DNA of 64,000 nt from contig NZ_PEIG01000008.1 in the NCBI RefSeq assembly GCF_002749975.1, forward strand, positions 62,001 to 126,000, written 5' to 3'. Shown in pieces: positions 18,600 through 28,458 of this stretch (positions are counted from its first letter, which is position 1; each line of letters begins with the position of its first letter). The translations under genes and the position numbers were made by a program. This stretch comes from Gloeocapsopsis sp. IPPAS B-1203. GTDB lineage: Bacteria; Cyanobacteriota; Cyanobacteriia; Cyanobacteriales; Chroococcidiopsidaceae. The notes beneath the pieces are model-generated. The model worked only from the letters and a program-made list of their open reading frames with translations, made no database searches and was not told where the DNA came from.

Positions 18600-18845
18600 A
18601 TGAAAGCCTCTGGTTTTACAAATATTTATCTACAAAAAAAGCAGAATACTAAAAGTCTATTCAGAATTATTTTATTACGTTTGTTTCAAGCTTTAACAAG
18701 TCGCGATCGCCTACAAGTTTGGCAAAAAAAAGATCGTTATGGTCGCTCTTATTGGCAAGCTTATGATCCAGTTTCAGACAGTAAAATTAGCCTTGCCTCA
18801 GAAGCAGAAATGCGAGTCTGGATTGAACAACGCTATTACAAATAA
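18600..18845 (+). CDS. Small conserved-looking protein of unknown function
   Basis: The 81-residue basic product contains SRDRLQVWQKKDRYGRSYWQAYDPVSDSK and ends with a helix EAEMRVWIEQRYYK. It contains a HIP1 site within the coding frame and has codon use like its neighbours, which supports a real gene. The motif with alternating aromatic and charged residues suggests a small beta-sheet domain. No signal peptide or membrane segment is present. I do not recognise the family. It may be translationally coupled to the short frame that begins two bases after its stop. Confidence 0.6.
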   Translation: MKASGFTNIYLQKKQNTKSLFRIILLRLFQALTSRDRLQVWQKKDRYGRSYWQAYDPVSDSKISLASEAEMRVWIEQRYYK

Positions 18846-18847
18846 TT

Positions 18848-19009
18848 ATGGAACCTACAGTTTATTTTCTGACTTATGGATGTTGGTTAAGTTACTGTTG
18901 GTTATTAACTAACGCTAAAAATCAACCGCTTCCTCCTCCATCACGTTTTGAGCGTAAGCGTTCTCAAAAAATAAAGATCCGTCTTCGTTGCCAGCAATTT
19001 TGGTTTTGA
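18848..19009 (+). CDS. Putative 53-residue protein, possibly coupled to the preceding gene
   Basis: The frame starts two bases after the stop of the 81-residue protein. It encodes an aromatic-rich N-terminus with two CW pairs (GCWLSYCWLLTN), a proline stretch (PLPPPS) and a very basic tail (RFERKRSQKIKIRLR). The tight spacing suggests coupled translation, but there is no independent ribosome-binding site and no recognised family, so it may be non-coding. Confidence 0.3.
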   Translation: MEPTVYFLTYGCWLSYCWLLTNAKNQPLPPPSRFERKRSQKIKIRLRCQQFWF

Positions 19010-20527
19010 ACGAGTAATCTAAAGTTTAAAGATACTAATTCACCAAAAATAGCTGCAGTGGAATGTCATGTAGTGCAGAATCTCGCGAGATGTTTCGCTT
19101 GGCTCAACATGACAGTTTAAGTACTTTTGCAAGCAATCTATTATTCTGTCGCTAGACACACCGGCATTGCAACAGCAGAAATCTATTGGCACTTTGTAGA
19201 TATTATCTAGATTGTTTATGTTTACACTGCTATACGTCCTGACTCAATCGTAAAGGAGTGTTTTGTGAACAATCTTTAGGAAAATCGAGAAGCGATCGCG
19301 TTTGGAAACAACCACCTGTTTTGGTATTGCGATGTCAAAGCTGACTGAAACGAACTGCATCGCGCCTTTTGGTTATGGTTATGCTGGATTGCTACGTAGA
19401 ACAAGTAATACTGTTTTGGATTTGTTACATACAAGGAAGCAGAGGTACAGAGGAGAGTAGAGAATTATGATTTATGGCTCATTTTTACTTATAAAGAAAT
19501 TAGACTAGGGCAATTACTACTATTGATAGTTGTCAATAACTTAGTCTTTCGTTAATTGCTTATTGAACATCTACCCTCCAAGTACTCTTTTTATAAAACT
19601 TTACCTTTTCAATATCTTCAAAAAGTGGAAAAGACTTATAGATAAATCTTATCGTTATTATAAGCATGAATTTATTTACAAGTGTTAAAAAAAGTAAATT
19701 GCTATACAGTTGCTTCCTTCAAAAGCAGTAAATATTAAAAAAATCTTAAAAACTAACATTATTTATTGAAAATGAGCTTCCCTGGAAGAGAGGTTGACAA
19801 AAAAACGAAGCCTTAACTTAAAGTAGTTAATGATACAAATCAAGTTAAAAAAACACGTATTTTATAAGCTTCAGTAATCATAACTACTTTTTTGAAATTT
19901 ACTGTATGTCAGAATGATAGATACAGAGTAAACAATGAATCAAGAGCTAAAAGCTTAATCAACAAATGAAACATTAGGAACGAAGCATAAAGTAGATGCC
20001 GCATAAATAAGTTAGCAATATTTTTCTACAAGTGCTAGGATTCTACAGTTAGGTCAATAGCTTATTCATAAATCTGTTTAAACTTAAAATTAAACATTCC
20101 CCTGAGTAAATTTTCTATTGATATAAAGGTTACTAACGTATTAGATAAAACTCTCACTTAAGTCAGTAGAAGATAGAAAGAGTAGCAATCTATAATTAAG
20201 TTATTACTTGTCAAGTTCCGAATAGAGTATTTAAGAAAAAGTTCTAATTTTAGAAACATTCTCATAGTTAGGCATTGTAATTAACATATTTAAAATTGCT
20301 TCCTCAATTTAAGCCAGGTGATTTGTTACTCCAAAAGTGAAAAATCAACAAAAATTTGTTGATTGAATAGCATTTCAGTAGATGAGAAAGAAACATATTA
20401 TGTTCTCCATTTCCCAGTTATATCGACATTAAAATAAATAAGTTTCCTAAGCTTAGTTTCTTGATTAAGCATGAAGCAAAAAGGAATTGATGTAGATTTC
20501 TAAAACTTACAAGGAAGGCATATCAAT
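19010..20527. other. 1.5-kb gene-free region upstream of xfp
   Basis: This stretch has stops in all frames and becomes strongly A/T-rich after 19470. It holds one HIP1 site (near 19295), a 12-bp palindrome (ATCTCGCGAGAT, near 19080), a 42-codon frame at 19332 without support, and the 22-bp inverted repeat at 20343. It is either decayed sequence or a long regulatory leader of xfp. Confidence 0.5.
20343..20364. promoter_or_regulatory. 22-bp near-perfect inverted repeat upstream of xfp
   Basis: AATCAACAAA and TTTGTTGATT flank a two-base centre, about 165 bp before the xfp start. The symmetry and A/T content suit a dimeric regulator's operator; no T-run follows, so a terminator is unlikely. Confidence 0.4.
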
Positions 20528-23008
20528 ATGGTTCAAGCGATCGCATCTACACTCCAAGCAGGTCCTTTATCTGCCGAAGAACTCCGCAAGATGAATGCGT
20601 ACTGGCGTGCAGCAAATTATCTTTCAGTAGGACAAATCTATCTACTTGATAATCCACTACTAAGAGAACCGCTAAAAATCGAACACGTCAAGCCGAGACT
20701 ACTAGGACATTGGGGGACAACACCAGGGTTAAATTTTATCTATGTCCACCTCAATCGCGTCATTAAAAAGTACGACGTAGATACTATATATATCACAGGT
20801 CCTGGTCACGGTGGTCCTGGATTAGTTGCCAATACTTACCTAGAAGGTACTTATAGCGAGTATTACCCAAATATCTCCCCAGATGCCGAGGGGATGAAAA
20901 AACTCTTCAAACAGTTTTCCTTTCCTGGTGGTATTCCTAGCCACGTCGCGCCAGAAACTCCTGGTTCGATTCATGAAGGTGGTGAGTTAGGGTATGCATT
21001 ATCGCACGCCTACGGTGCAGCGTTTGATAACCCTGATTTGCTTGTTGCTTGCGTTGTGGGTGATGGCGAAGCAGAAACAGGACCTCTAGCAACAAGTTGG
21101 CACAGTAATAAATTCCTCAATCCGGTCTACGACGGTGCAGTGTTGCCGATATTACACTTGAATGGCTACAAAATTGCTAACCCGACAGTATTAGCGCGTC
21201 TCTCGCACGAGGAGTTGCAAAGCTTATTTGTTGGGTACGGCTACAAGCCTTATTTTGTGGAAGGCTCTGATCCAGAAACAATGCACCAGTTAATGGCTGC
21301 AACTTTGGATACAGCGATCGCAGAGATTAAAGAAATTCAAAATGAGGCGCGCAGCAATGGATTCACAAAACGTCCTCAGTGGCCGATGATTATTCTGCGA
21401 TCGCCCAAAGGTTGGACAGGACCCAAGGAAGTTGATGGCAAGAAAACTGAAGATTACTGGCGATCGCACCAAGTTCCTTTGGCAAACATGGCTAGTAACC
21501 CAGAACACGTCAAACTCCTACAAGACTGGATGAAGAGTTACAAACCAGAAGAACTCTTCGATGAGAATGGTAAATTTATACCTGAATTGGCAGAACTTGC
21601 CCCGCAAGGACAACGACGCATGGGCGATAACCCTCACGCCAATGGTGGAATTCTGCTTAAAGATTTAAAAATACCAGATTTTCGCGACTATGCAGTGGAG
21701 GTAGATAAACCAGCAACAGTTGAAGCGGAAGCAACGCGCGTTATGGGAACCTTCCTCCGTGACGTGATGAAACGCAATTTAGAAAGCCGCAATTTTCGGA
21801 TTGTTGGTCCTGATGAAACCGCATCAAACAGACTCAACAATGTATTTGAGGCAACAGACAGAACTTGGTTAGCCGAAATCCTGCCAGAAGATGACCAGCT
21901 ATCGCCAGACGGTCGCGTGATGGAAATCTTGAGTGAACACACTTGCCAAGGTTGGTTAGAAGGCTATCTCCTCACAGGTCGTCACGGTTTATTCTCATGC
22001 TACGAGGCGTTTATTCACATTATTGATTCGATGTTCAACCAACACGCTAAATGGTTGAAGACAACCCGTCATATTCCCTGGCGCAGACCGATCGCCTCGC
22101 TCAATTACTTGCTAACTTCGCATGTTTGGCGACAAGATCACAATGGCTTTTCGCACCAAGATCCTGGTTTTCTCGATCATGTCATGAACAAAAAAGCAGA
22201 AGCGATTCGTGTTTATTTGCCACCTGATGCCAATACCCTACTATCTGTCACCGACCACTGCTTGAGAAGTCGTCACTATGTCAATGTAATTGTGGCAGGC
22301 AAACAACCAGCGTTACAGTACCTGGATATGAATGCCGCGATCGCACATTGCACAAAAGGTATTGGAATCTGGGAGTGGGCGAGTAATGATCGCGGCGGCG
22401 AACCTGATGTTGTGATGGCTTGCTCTGGCGATATTCCCACACTAGAAACTTTAGCCGCAGTTGATCTTTTGCGGGAAAACTTCCCCGATCTGAAAGTGCG
22501 CGTCGTCAACATAGTCGATTTAATGACACTGCAGCCTGAGACAGAACATCCTCATGGTTTAAGCGATAAAGACTTCGATAGTATCTTCACCACTGATAAA
22601 CCGATTATCTTTGCCTTTCATGGCTACCCCTGGTTAATCCACCGCTTAACCTACCGCCGAACAAATCACAAAAACTTGCACGTACGAGGTTACAAAGAAG
22701 AAGGAACAACAACCACACCGTTTGATATGGTCGTCCTCAACGATCTTGATCGCTTCCACCTCGCAATCGATGTGATTGACCGCGTGTCCAAACTAGGATA
22801 CACCGCTGCTTATGTTAAACAAATGCTCTACGACAAATTAATTGACCACAAGCATTACATCAAGAAATACGGCGAAGATATGCCAGAAATTCGCAACTGG
22901 AAATGGCGGTACTACGGTGCTGATGGCGAGCAAGCGCCTCCGCAACGCAGTGATAGTGGTACTAATCCATCTCAAGAGGGTGCTGAAGGGACAGCAGCAG
23001 GTTCTTAG
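20528..23008 (+). CDS. xfp: Xylulose-5-phosphate/fructose-6-phosphate phosphoketolase
   Basis: The 826-residue product is a thiamine-diphosphate phosphoketolase, splitting xylulose-5-P (or fructose-6-P) with phosphate into acetyl phosphate and glyceraldehyde-3-P (or erythrose-4-P). The N-terminal ThDP-binding domain shows LRMN[16 protein letters not shown], [21 protein letters not shown] and [19 protein letters not shown]. The middle and C-terminal transketolase-like domains carry [20 protein letters not shown] and [12 protein letters not shown]-like residues ([13 protein letters not shown]). Length and motifs are normal. AAGGAAGG before the ATG fits as ribosome-binding site. The last 20 residues are low-complexity. 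It is followed by two tandem hairpins. Confidence 0.98.
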   Translation: MVQAIASTLQAGPLSAEELRKMNAYWRAANYLSVGQIYLLDNPLLREPLKIEHVKPRLLGHWGTTPGLNFIYVHLNRVIKKYDVDTIYITGPGHGGPGLVANTYLEGTYSEYYPNISPDAEGMKKLFKQFSFPGGIPSHVAPETPGSIHEGGELGYALSHAYGAAFDNPDLLVACVVGDGEAETGPLATSWHSNKFLNPVYDGAVLPILHLNGYKIANPTVLARLSHEELQSLFVGYGYKPYFVEGSDPETMHQLMAATLDTAIAEIKEIQNEARSNGFTKRPQWPMIILRSPKGWTGPKEVDGKKTEDYWRSHQVPLANMASNPEHVKLLQDWMKSYKPEELFDENGKFIPELAELAPQGQRRMGDNPHANGGILLKDLKIPDFRDYAVEVDKPATVEAEATRVMGTFLRDVMKRNLESRNFRIVGPDETASNRLNNVFEATDRTWLAEILPEDDQLSPDGRVMEILSEHTCQGWLEGYLLTGRHGLFSCYEAFIHIIDSMFNQHAKWLKTTRHIPWRRPIASLNYLLTSHVWRQDHNGFSHQDPGFLDHVMNKKAEAIRVYLPPDANTLLSVTDHCLRSRHYVNVIVAGKQPALQYLDMNAAIAHCTKGIGIWEWASNDRGGEPDVVMACSGDIPTLETLAAVDLLRENFPDLKVRVVNIVDLMTLQPETEHPHGLSDKDFDSIFTTDKPIIFAFHGYPWLIHRLTYRRTNHKNLHVRGYKEEGTTTTPFDMVVLNDLDRFHLAIDVIDRVSKLGYTAAYVKQMLYDKLIDHKHYIKKYGEDMPEIRNWKWRYYGADGEQAPPQRSDSGTNPSQEGAEGTAAGS

Positions 23009-23027
23009 ACAGGTCTTCTCCCCCAAC

Positions 23028-23104
23028 GTCCCAAGTCTAGGGGACTTCTCAGCTGTTTGCAAAGGCTACTGTTATAAACTGCCCCCAACCCCAATTTTGG
23101 GGGC
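23028..23104 (+). terminator. Tandem hairpins downstream of xfp
   Basis: GTCCC/GGGAC (23028-23045) and GCCCCCAA/TTGGGGGC (23081-23104) follow the xfp stop within 100 bases. The second stem is 8 bp and G/C-rich but has only a weak T-rich tail (TTATG), so termination efficiency is uncertain. Confidence 0.5.
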
Positions 23105-23215
23105 TTATGAACCAACTTTGAAGTTTCAAGGTAGAGAAATTGAGGAAACTTCTCTACACCTCTAACTTGAGCAATAGGACTTGCTACATGCCAACTCTCG
23201 TCGTCCTGAAACGCT

Positions 23216-23713
23216 TCAAATAGACAATAAAGCAGGGATAAACACTCCATCCGTCACATAAAAATAACATTGCCAAGTTCTGACCTGTTGCCAAAGTAGT
23301 TCAAACGTTTTAGAGTCTCGTCTTCCGACTACCCATGCTAAAATTCCGGTTTGGAAATAATCAACTGCTACCCACAACTAGATTTTGTTTTTTTCTTGCC
23401 AACGAATTATTTCGAGTTCATCAGTTCTCTGACTTGAGGCATCTCAGAACACTCCGGAGCATCTTTGAGATGTTGTCCAACCTGTTTGACCCAGTAGGTG
23501 ACGGTAGTGTGATGTACGCCTGTGACTCGTTCAATCGCACAAAATCCTAGTCCATTGACGTATAAGTTTGAGGCAGTGTTGTTTAACCTGTTGCGAGTAA
23601 GTTCACGGCGCATCGTAACTATCGAAAAACTGACGACGGCACTTCACACAAATGTGATTCTGCTTACCCTGTTTGATCCCGTTCTTCTGATTAAGATTGT
23701 CTAAGCTGAACTG
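23216..23713 (-). pseudogene. Degenerate IS1-family transposase
   Basis: Read on the minus strand, three pieces in different frames reassemble an IS1-type transposase: a zinc-ribbon/HTH part (NGIKQGKQNHICVKCRRQFFDS), a helix-turn-helix (YVNGLGFCAIERVTGVHHTT, VTYWVKQVGQHLKDAPE), and a DDE-domain part (KIWLWVAVDYFQTGILAWVVG, TFELLWQQVRTWQCYFYVTDG). At least two frameshifts break it, and the C-terminus is cut short. I see no intact terminal inverted repeats or target duplication. It is an old, dead element lying directly beside the RTX protein stub. Confidence 0.85.
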
Positions 23714-23719
23714 TAATAA

Positions 23720-24058
23720 CTAGACAACTTTGATATTGGTACCGGTGCTAAACCCTGAATTAGGTTGGAAAATTGCCACAGCTGTTGTATTAAAGAAGAA
23801 TGTATTGTTGCTGGAAGAGAACTTGCTGGTATCATTTACAGCAACACCAAACCTAGCAGCCGAGACTTCTATTTTATCTCCCTGCTTAACAGAGAAGTCT
23901 TGAATCGTATCAATACCTTCTAATAGAGGCACAAACTCAAAAGTATCAGCATCCGTACTACTAATAAGCGTATCATTGCCACTTTTGCCTGCTAACCCCT
24001 GCAAAACATCGTTGCCACCCAAACCGAATAACGAATCAGCAAGTGCTGTTCTGATCAA
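23720..24058 (-). pseudogene. C-terminal fragment of an RTX (hemolysin-type calcium-binding) protein
   Basis: The 112-residue frame contains calcium-binding nonapeptide remnants (FGLGGNDVLQGLAGKSGNDTL) and the typical end of secreted RTX proteins (DTFEFVPLLEGIDTIQDFSVKQGDKIEV). A normal protein of this class has many more repeats and an upstream catalytic or adhesive domain; upstream here there is only AT-rich non-coding DNA, so the N-terminal part has been lost. The apparent start is a TTG without ribosome-binding site. The frame ends seven bases from the IS1 remnant, so transposition may have been involved in the truncation. Confidence 0.7.
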
Positions 24059-24624
24059 AAAAACGTTCCCAAGTGTACCATATTGAGTTGCTATTATGTT
24101 TCCTTTTAATTGTTAAGTGCAAAAGCATCTTTTGCGTTCGCTGTACTTAAATCTTATCCTCATTCTCTCACAAAGCTATAGTTTTACTTCCATCAGTATT
24201 AATTCAAAATTACGTTTATCTTTTATGCAGCTTATCAATTGTTTGTAACAGTTATTTACAAGTTTTGCACAACAGCGTTACTGGTAACAGTAATTAAAGA
24301 AAATAGTGCTTAAACAGCTTTACACTATACCTAAATTAAATTACTTTTAGTTTTAATGATCGCTACCATTAGCGTTATTTGAGAAAATCTGCCTTAATAG
24401 CATGAATAACTAAAGTCAACTGACAAATCTAAAGAATAAAAATATTTGTACAAAAGTAACAATTACTTTATAAAGTAACTCTACACTCTATAATACAATT
24501 ATTTAGAAGTTAACTTAACAGTTTAGCTCTTATAATAGAAACTGAAGAAACACATTTAAAAAGGCAACCATCTAACTCTCTCTTGTTTGAGAAAACTTGA
24601 GCAATAGGGAAAGGAAGTCTAGAT
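24059..24624. other. AT-rich spacer with no gene seen
   Basis: About 565 bases of A/T-rich sequence with stops in all frames. It presumably once held the missing part of the RTX gene and now includes the promoter of the propeller gene. No repeat or RNA structure stood out. Confidence 0.4.
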
Positions 24625-25590
24625 ATGACTGGATTTGTTCAGCAAACAATAGAATTGTCTAGAATTGACGCTAGCCATGATGAGCTATTAATAGTAGGAA
24701 CAAACGATGGTTTGTTATTGTTCTCGAAATCCGAGCAGAGGATTGAACTAGAGGATCGCAACATCACTGCTATTGCCCCAAGTCTCAATGGAGTGTGGGT
24801 AGTGGTTGATCGTAACTCAGTATGGCATCGCGACGATTGGGGCGAGTGGCAATTAGTAACCTCAACTATCCAAGATTTGCAACTGAATTGCATTGAGCCA
24901 CTCAACGGAAAAGTTCTTGTGGGTACATCAGATGCTCATCTTCTATGGGTTGCACATGGGAGGATTGAATTCATCAATAGCTTTGACTTAGTCCCAGGGA
25001 GAGACAAGTGGTATACGCCTTGGGGTGGTCCGCCATCACTTCGCTCTCTTGCAGTAGGGCACTCAGGCGAACTTTACGCAAACGTACACGTCGGCGGTAT
25101 CTTACGTTCCAAGGATCGCGGACGCTCGTGGCAGCCAACCATCGATCTGCACTCGGATGTTCATCAAGTGCTCACTGTTCCAGATCATCCTAGTTTTGTA
25201 CTAGCAGCTACGGCAAAAGGACTAGCTACTAGCATAGATGGAGGAGATTCGTGGAGCTTTGACCAAGCCAACCTGCACGCCACCTACTCTCGTGCTGTAG
25301 CAGTTTGCGGCAAGACGATTTTGATGAGTACATCGGTCGGTCCATCTGGTACTAAGGCAGCAATTTATCGACGCTCACTTGACCTACCAGGGACATTTGA
25401 GAAGTGCGAACAAGGTTTGCCACAATGGTTCTCAGACAACATCGATACGGCTAGCCTTACTGCATTAAAGGATAAGGCTGCTTTTGCCACGAGCGATGGT
25501 CAACTCTTTGTGTCAGAGGATGCTGGTTTAACATGGAAGCAGCTGGCGTCAGGGCTTCCTCCAATTCATTGTTTGACCTTTTTATATTAA
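24625..25590 (+). CDS. BNR/Asp-box repeat beta-propeller protein
   Basis: The 321-residue product carries several sialidase-type Asp-box turns, SxDxGxxW: RSKDRGRSWQ (about 166), TSIDGGDSWS (about 206) and VSEDAGLTWK (about 297), each following a GTxDGLLLF- or AATAKGLATS-like strand. This pattern builds a six- or seven-bladed propeller, as in sialidases, VPS10 domains and the photosystem assembly factor Ycf48. There is no signal peptide, so a cytoplasmic location is likely, and no sialidase active-site arginines can be assigned. The gene is followed closely by a small acidic protein gene. The propeller call is firm; the role is unknown. Confidence 0.75.
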   Translation: MTGFVQQTIELSRIDASHDELLIVGTNDGLLLFSKSEQRIELEDRNITAIAPSLNGVWVVVDRNSVWHRDDWGEWQLVTSTIQDLQLNCIEPLNGKVLVGTSDAHLLWVAHGRIEFINSFDLVPGRDKWYTPWGGPPSLRSLAVGHSGELYANVHVGGILRSKDRGRSWQPTIDLHSDVHQVLTVPDHPSFVLAATAKGLATSIDGGDSWSFDQANLHATYSRAVAVCGKTILMSTSVGPSGTKAAIYRRSLDLPGTFEKCEQGLPQWFSDNIDTASLTALKDKAAFATSDGQLFVSEDAGLTWKQLASGLPPIHCLTFLY

Positions 25591-25683
25591 CTATTGCTTC
25601 TCCATAAAGTTTCAGATAGTGACTACAATTTTTTAGAAGACTTCTTAAAATGGGTACTAGTCCCAACAAAAACGGGAGGATTT

Positions 25684-25842
25684 ATGACGAACCAACAAGA
25701 AGAAGTTTCCTCTGATAACACACAAAAACTGGCACAAGAGGTAGAAGTTGACGATACTACTCCTTCAGACAGTGAAAATCCAGAAGATCCTATGTCAGAA
25801 GAGTCGGAGGTTCCCAAATCTAGTGATGCCCCTGCTGATTGA
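25684..25842 (+). CDS. Small acidic, probably disordered protein
   Basis: The 52-residue product is dominated by Glu, Asp, Ser and Pro (SDSENPEDPMSEESEVPKSS) and has no hydrophobic core, so it should be intrinsically disordered. The start at 25684 has an excellent ribosome-binding site (GGGAGGA, seven bases upstream); the longer frame from 25594 does not. It follows the propeller gene by about 90 bases on the same strand and may be cotranscribed. No family recognised. Confidence 0.6.
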   Translation: MTNQQEEVSSDNTQKLAQEVEVDDTTPSDSENPEDPMSEESEVPKSSDAPAD

Positions 25843-26403
25843 TCAACTTCAGTGACCTAAAAGCCTGCGCTAAACTCTCAATGAATTTAACGCAGGATAC
25901 AAACGAGCCATTGCTCTGCAAAAACAATGGTGGATCAGCAAAATTCCTCTTTGGATATGAAGCATCAAGTACGTAGGAAATATAGAAATAGTTCGTTATT
26001 AAAAATACTAAGATTAAGATATTCCGGAAGCGATCGCACTTAGTAAAATGATTTAACCTAGCGTCCGTCGGAACTATTTAACACCTTGAAATAATTCTAG
26101 CCACACTCAGGTGAATAAGGAGCCTAATGCGAGTGCATCTAGTCCTGTGTGGATGTCATTAGCCGTGGGAATCAGATTGAGTATGATTTTTAGCTGCTGC
26201 ATCGAAGTACACAAGAAGTTTTTTGACATTGTAGGGCAAAAGGTGGTGAAGTCAATCTCTAAATCAATAGAATCAGTTTAAATCTAATCTAGCAGTGCAA
26301 CTGAATCACCAACATACGCTGTGCCATAGCTTGTGGTGTATAAAGGAGCTGGAAGAACAATCATTAGGTTAAGCTTTACTTGTACTGTTACGCGATCGCT
26401 CTG
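25843..26403. other. 560-bp spacer, possible decayed short gene
   Basis: A GTG-started 56-codon frame at 26111-26281 (containing PVWMSLAVGIRLSM) could be a remnant of a small protein, but it lacks a clear ribosome-binding site and ends in a lysine/serine-rich tail. Nothing else is evident. The region lies between two converging units. Confidence 0.35.
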
Positions 26404-27507
26404 TTAAAGCTGCATATTTGTAAAATCAGGAACATCTACCCAACTACCACTATTGTGGGAAATATGACTGAGATCCATCAGTAACTGTGAGTAAACACCT
26501 TCTTTTAAAGATGGTGTCAAAGATTCACCTACGTCAATTCCTTGTACCCAACGATCCACGACTCGAATAAACGGCGCAATGCGACCATCAGGATAAGTTT
26601 GAGGAAAGTCTAAACGTTGAGGAATTTCTATTTCGGTGAGAGATTCACCCACAGGTGCAGCCCAAAGACGAAAACCATGTACGTAATCTTTTTGATTTTC
26701 GCTTCCTAACACTAAAGTACCGCGATCGCCGTAAACCTCAATCCAGTGCCCCCGTCCTTGAAACGTACTTGCACTAATACAAACATTGCAGGGCGTACCA
26801 TCTGCTAACTCTAATATCAGTAGACAAGTGTCATCTGCATCAACAGGCTTCATCTTTCCAGTATTATCTGGACGCAGGGAGATTGCTGTATTTAAATGGG
26901 CAAATAGTCTTTGTACAGAACCAAATAGCCAACTGACATAATCAAAAGTATGGGAAGCCAAAGCACCCAAAGCACCGCCGCCTTTCTCTTTTTGAGAGTA
27001 CCAATTCCAAGGTCGCGAGGCATCTGCACGGCTAGAAACAAGCCAATCAATCTTTACTAAACGTTTATTGCCAACATATCCTTCGCTGAGTAGTTCGGCA
27101 AAACGTTGCCACGCAGGAACAAACCGAAATTCAAAATCAAGTGCATTCACAGCGCGGTTAGCTTGCGCGAGTTGGTGCAACTCCTGTGCTTCTGTAACCG
27201 CAAGCGTTGTTGGTTTTTCGAGTAATAGATGTTTTCCAGCTTGTAGTACAGATTTTGCCATTTCGTAATGCAGAAATGGTGGGGTTGCGATGCTGACAGC
27301 TTGTACTTCGGGTAATGAAACAACTTCTGCAATTGATTGACAAGCATAGGGAATGTTATGGGATTGTGCGATCGCTGTAGCTTTATCGCGATCTCTGTGG
27401 TAAATAGCAACCACTTGCGTACGATGATGTGCTTGGAACCCAGGAATATGAACTTTTTGACCAAAACCAGTTCCAACAACCGCTACGCCAATATTTTGCT
27501 GATCCAC
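26404..27507 (-). CDS. Gfo/Idh/MocA-family oxidoreductase
   Basis: The 367-residue product opens with a Rossmann nucleotide site (VAVVGTGFGQKVHIPGF, residues 8-24), has the conserved lysine of HLLLEKPTTLA at about 93-103 that is typical for the family, and a C-terminal alpha/beta domain (WNWYSQKEKGGGALGALASHTFDY). These enzymes oxidise or reduce sugars, inositols or other polyols with NAD(P). The substrate cannot be told. The gene is complete and stands alone; its promoter region contains purine-rich simple repeats. Confidence 0.92.
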   Translation of the reverse strand: MDQQNIGVAVVGTGFGQKVHIPGFQAHHRTQVVAIYHRDRDKATAIAQSHNIPYACQSIAEVVSLPEVQAVSIATPPFLHYEMAKSVLQAGKHLLLEKPTTLAVTEAQELHQLAQANRAVNALDFEFRFVPAWQRFAELLSEGYVGNKRLVKIDWLVSSRADASRPWNWYSQKEKGGGALGALASHTFDYVSWLFGSVQRLFAHLNTAISLRPDNTGKMKPVDADDTCLLILELADGTPCNVCISASTFQGRGHWIEVYGDRGTLVLGSENQKDYVHGFRLWAAPVGESLTEIEIPQRLDFPQTYPDGRIAPFIRVVDRWVQGIDVGESLTPSLKEGVYSQLLMDLSHISHNSGSWVDVPDFTNMQL

Positions 27508-27567
27508 GAATACTCTTTAAATAACAACAGCACGAATTATATCGCTTTACTTTAAGGTTGCCACATA

Positions 27568-27670
27568 GCAGAGGTAGTAGGGTAGTAGGGTAAGAGGGCA
27601 AAATAGCATATTAATTAGATCTCTGCCACACTCTTACACTCCTACACTCCTACTCTTCCACTCTTCACTC
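27568..27670. repeat. Purine-rich/pyrimidine-rich short tandem repeats
   Basis: GTAGTAGGGTAGTAGGGTAA and a following run of CACTCTTACACTCCTACACT-like units face each other and can pair loosely. Similar degenerate arrays lie at about 365-460 and 32195-32245. They sit between genes and belong to the short tandem repeat class common in cyanobacteria. Confidence 0.5.
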
Positions 27671-27675
27671 GCACT

Positions 27676-28458
27676 TTAAAACTGTCTACTAAGGGCTGAA
27701 GGTTGAGAATTTACATGTTCTGCAGCGATTTGTCTGCGATGTACAACCTCAGGTGCTTGACTAATATTATTATCCAGTAATTCCATGTTGAAGCGATAGC
27801 CTACATTCCGCACAGTTTGAATCAAATTTGGTTGTCGCGGATCGCGCTCAACTTTCTTGCGCAAGGACAAGACATGCGTATCAATCGTACGAGGATTATC
27901 GATAGCTTCAGGCCAAGCACGACGTAGTAGTTCTAAGCGACTTAGGGGAATTCCTCCAGCTTGTGCTAATACATATAGTAAACTGAATTCTTGAGGAGTT
28001 AAATCGATAAACTCTCCGTGAAAGCAGACACGTCTTTGTACTAGATCAATTTGTAGCGCTCCGTAGTCTAAGTATGCTGGTGCTACTGGAGTACGCTTGC
28101 GACGAATTAAGGCTTCTACTCGTGCTAAGAATTCCTGCATCCCGAAAGGTTTGGCAAGATAATCATCTGCCCCTGCTTTTAATCCGGCAACAACATCTGC
28201 TTCTGAGTTGCGAGTCGATAGCATTAAAATTAAGGGCTGTTGCTGTCGTTGCAACCAGCGGCAAAATTCCATACTTTCACTATCTTTAAGTTCTGCATCA
28301 AGAATCACAAGTGTTGGTTGGCGCACCAGGAAGACTTCTTGTGCTTGATAAAGACTCGCGGCTTGGTGTACTCGATAGCCTACTTGTTGCAAGTGCCAAC
28401 TAAGTAGCGATCGCAAATGCGGATTTCCCTCAACAATTTCAATACAAACCGAACCCAC
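27676..28458 (-). CDS. OmpR/PhoB-type response regulator
   Basis: The 260-residue product has a receiver domain (residues 4-118; phospho-acceptor Asp54 in LVILDAEL, switch threonine/serine in MLSTRN, conserved lysine in DDYLAKPFG) and a C-terminal winged helix (about 128-225; LTPQEFSLLYVLAQ, RTIDTHVLSLRKKVE, VRNVGYRF). In the acidic pocket the usual pair of acidic residues near the N-terminus is reduced (EIVEGN). It acts as a DNA-binding regulator. No histidine kinase is adjacent, so it is an orphan. The sequence type is a cyanobacterial group; I do not assign a name such as NblR. The 30-residue C-terminal tail is disordered. Confidence 0.9.
   Translation of the reverse strand: MGSVCIEIVEGNPHLRSLLSWHLQQVGYRVHQAASLYQAQEVFLVRQPTLVILDAELKDSESMEFCRWLQRQQQPLILMLSTRNSEADVVAGLKAGADDYLAKPFGMQEFLARVEALIRRKRTPVAPAYLDYGALQIDLVQRRVCFHGEFIDLTPQEFSLLYVLAQAGGIPLSRLELLRRAWPEAIDNPRTIDTHVLSLRKKVERDPRQPNLIQTVRNVGYRFNMELLDNNISQAPEVVHRRQIAAEHVNSQPSALSRQF

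Noticed and set aside
19332-19460. 42-codon frame in the xfp upstream region
   Set aside because: No ribosome-binding site or hydrophobic or conserved pattern; probably chance.
26111-26281. 56-codon GTG frame in the spacer before the Gfo/Idh gene
   Set aside because: Some plausible protein-like residues, but no ribosome-binding site and no family; kept only as a possible remnant.
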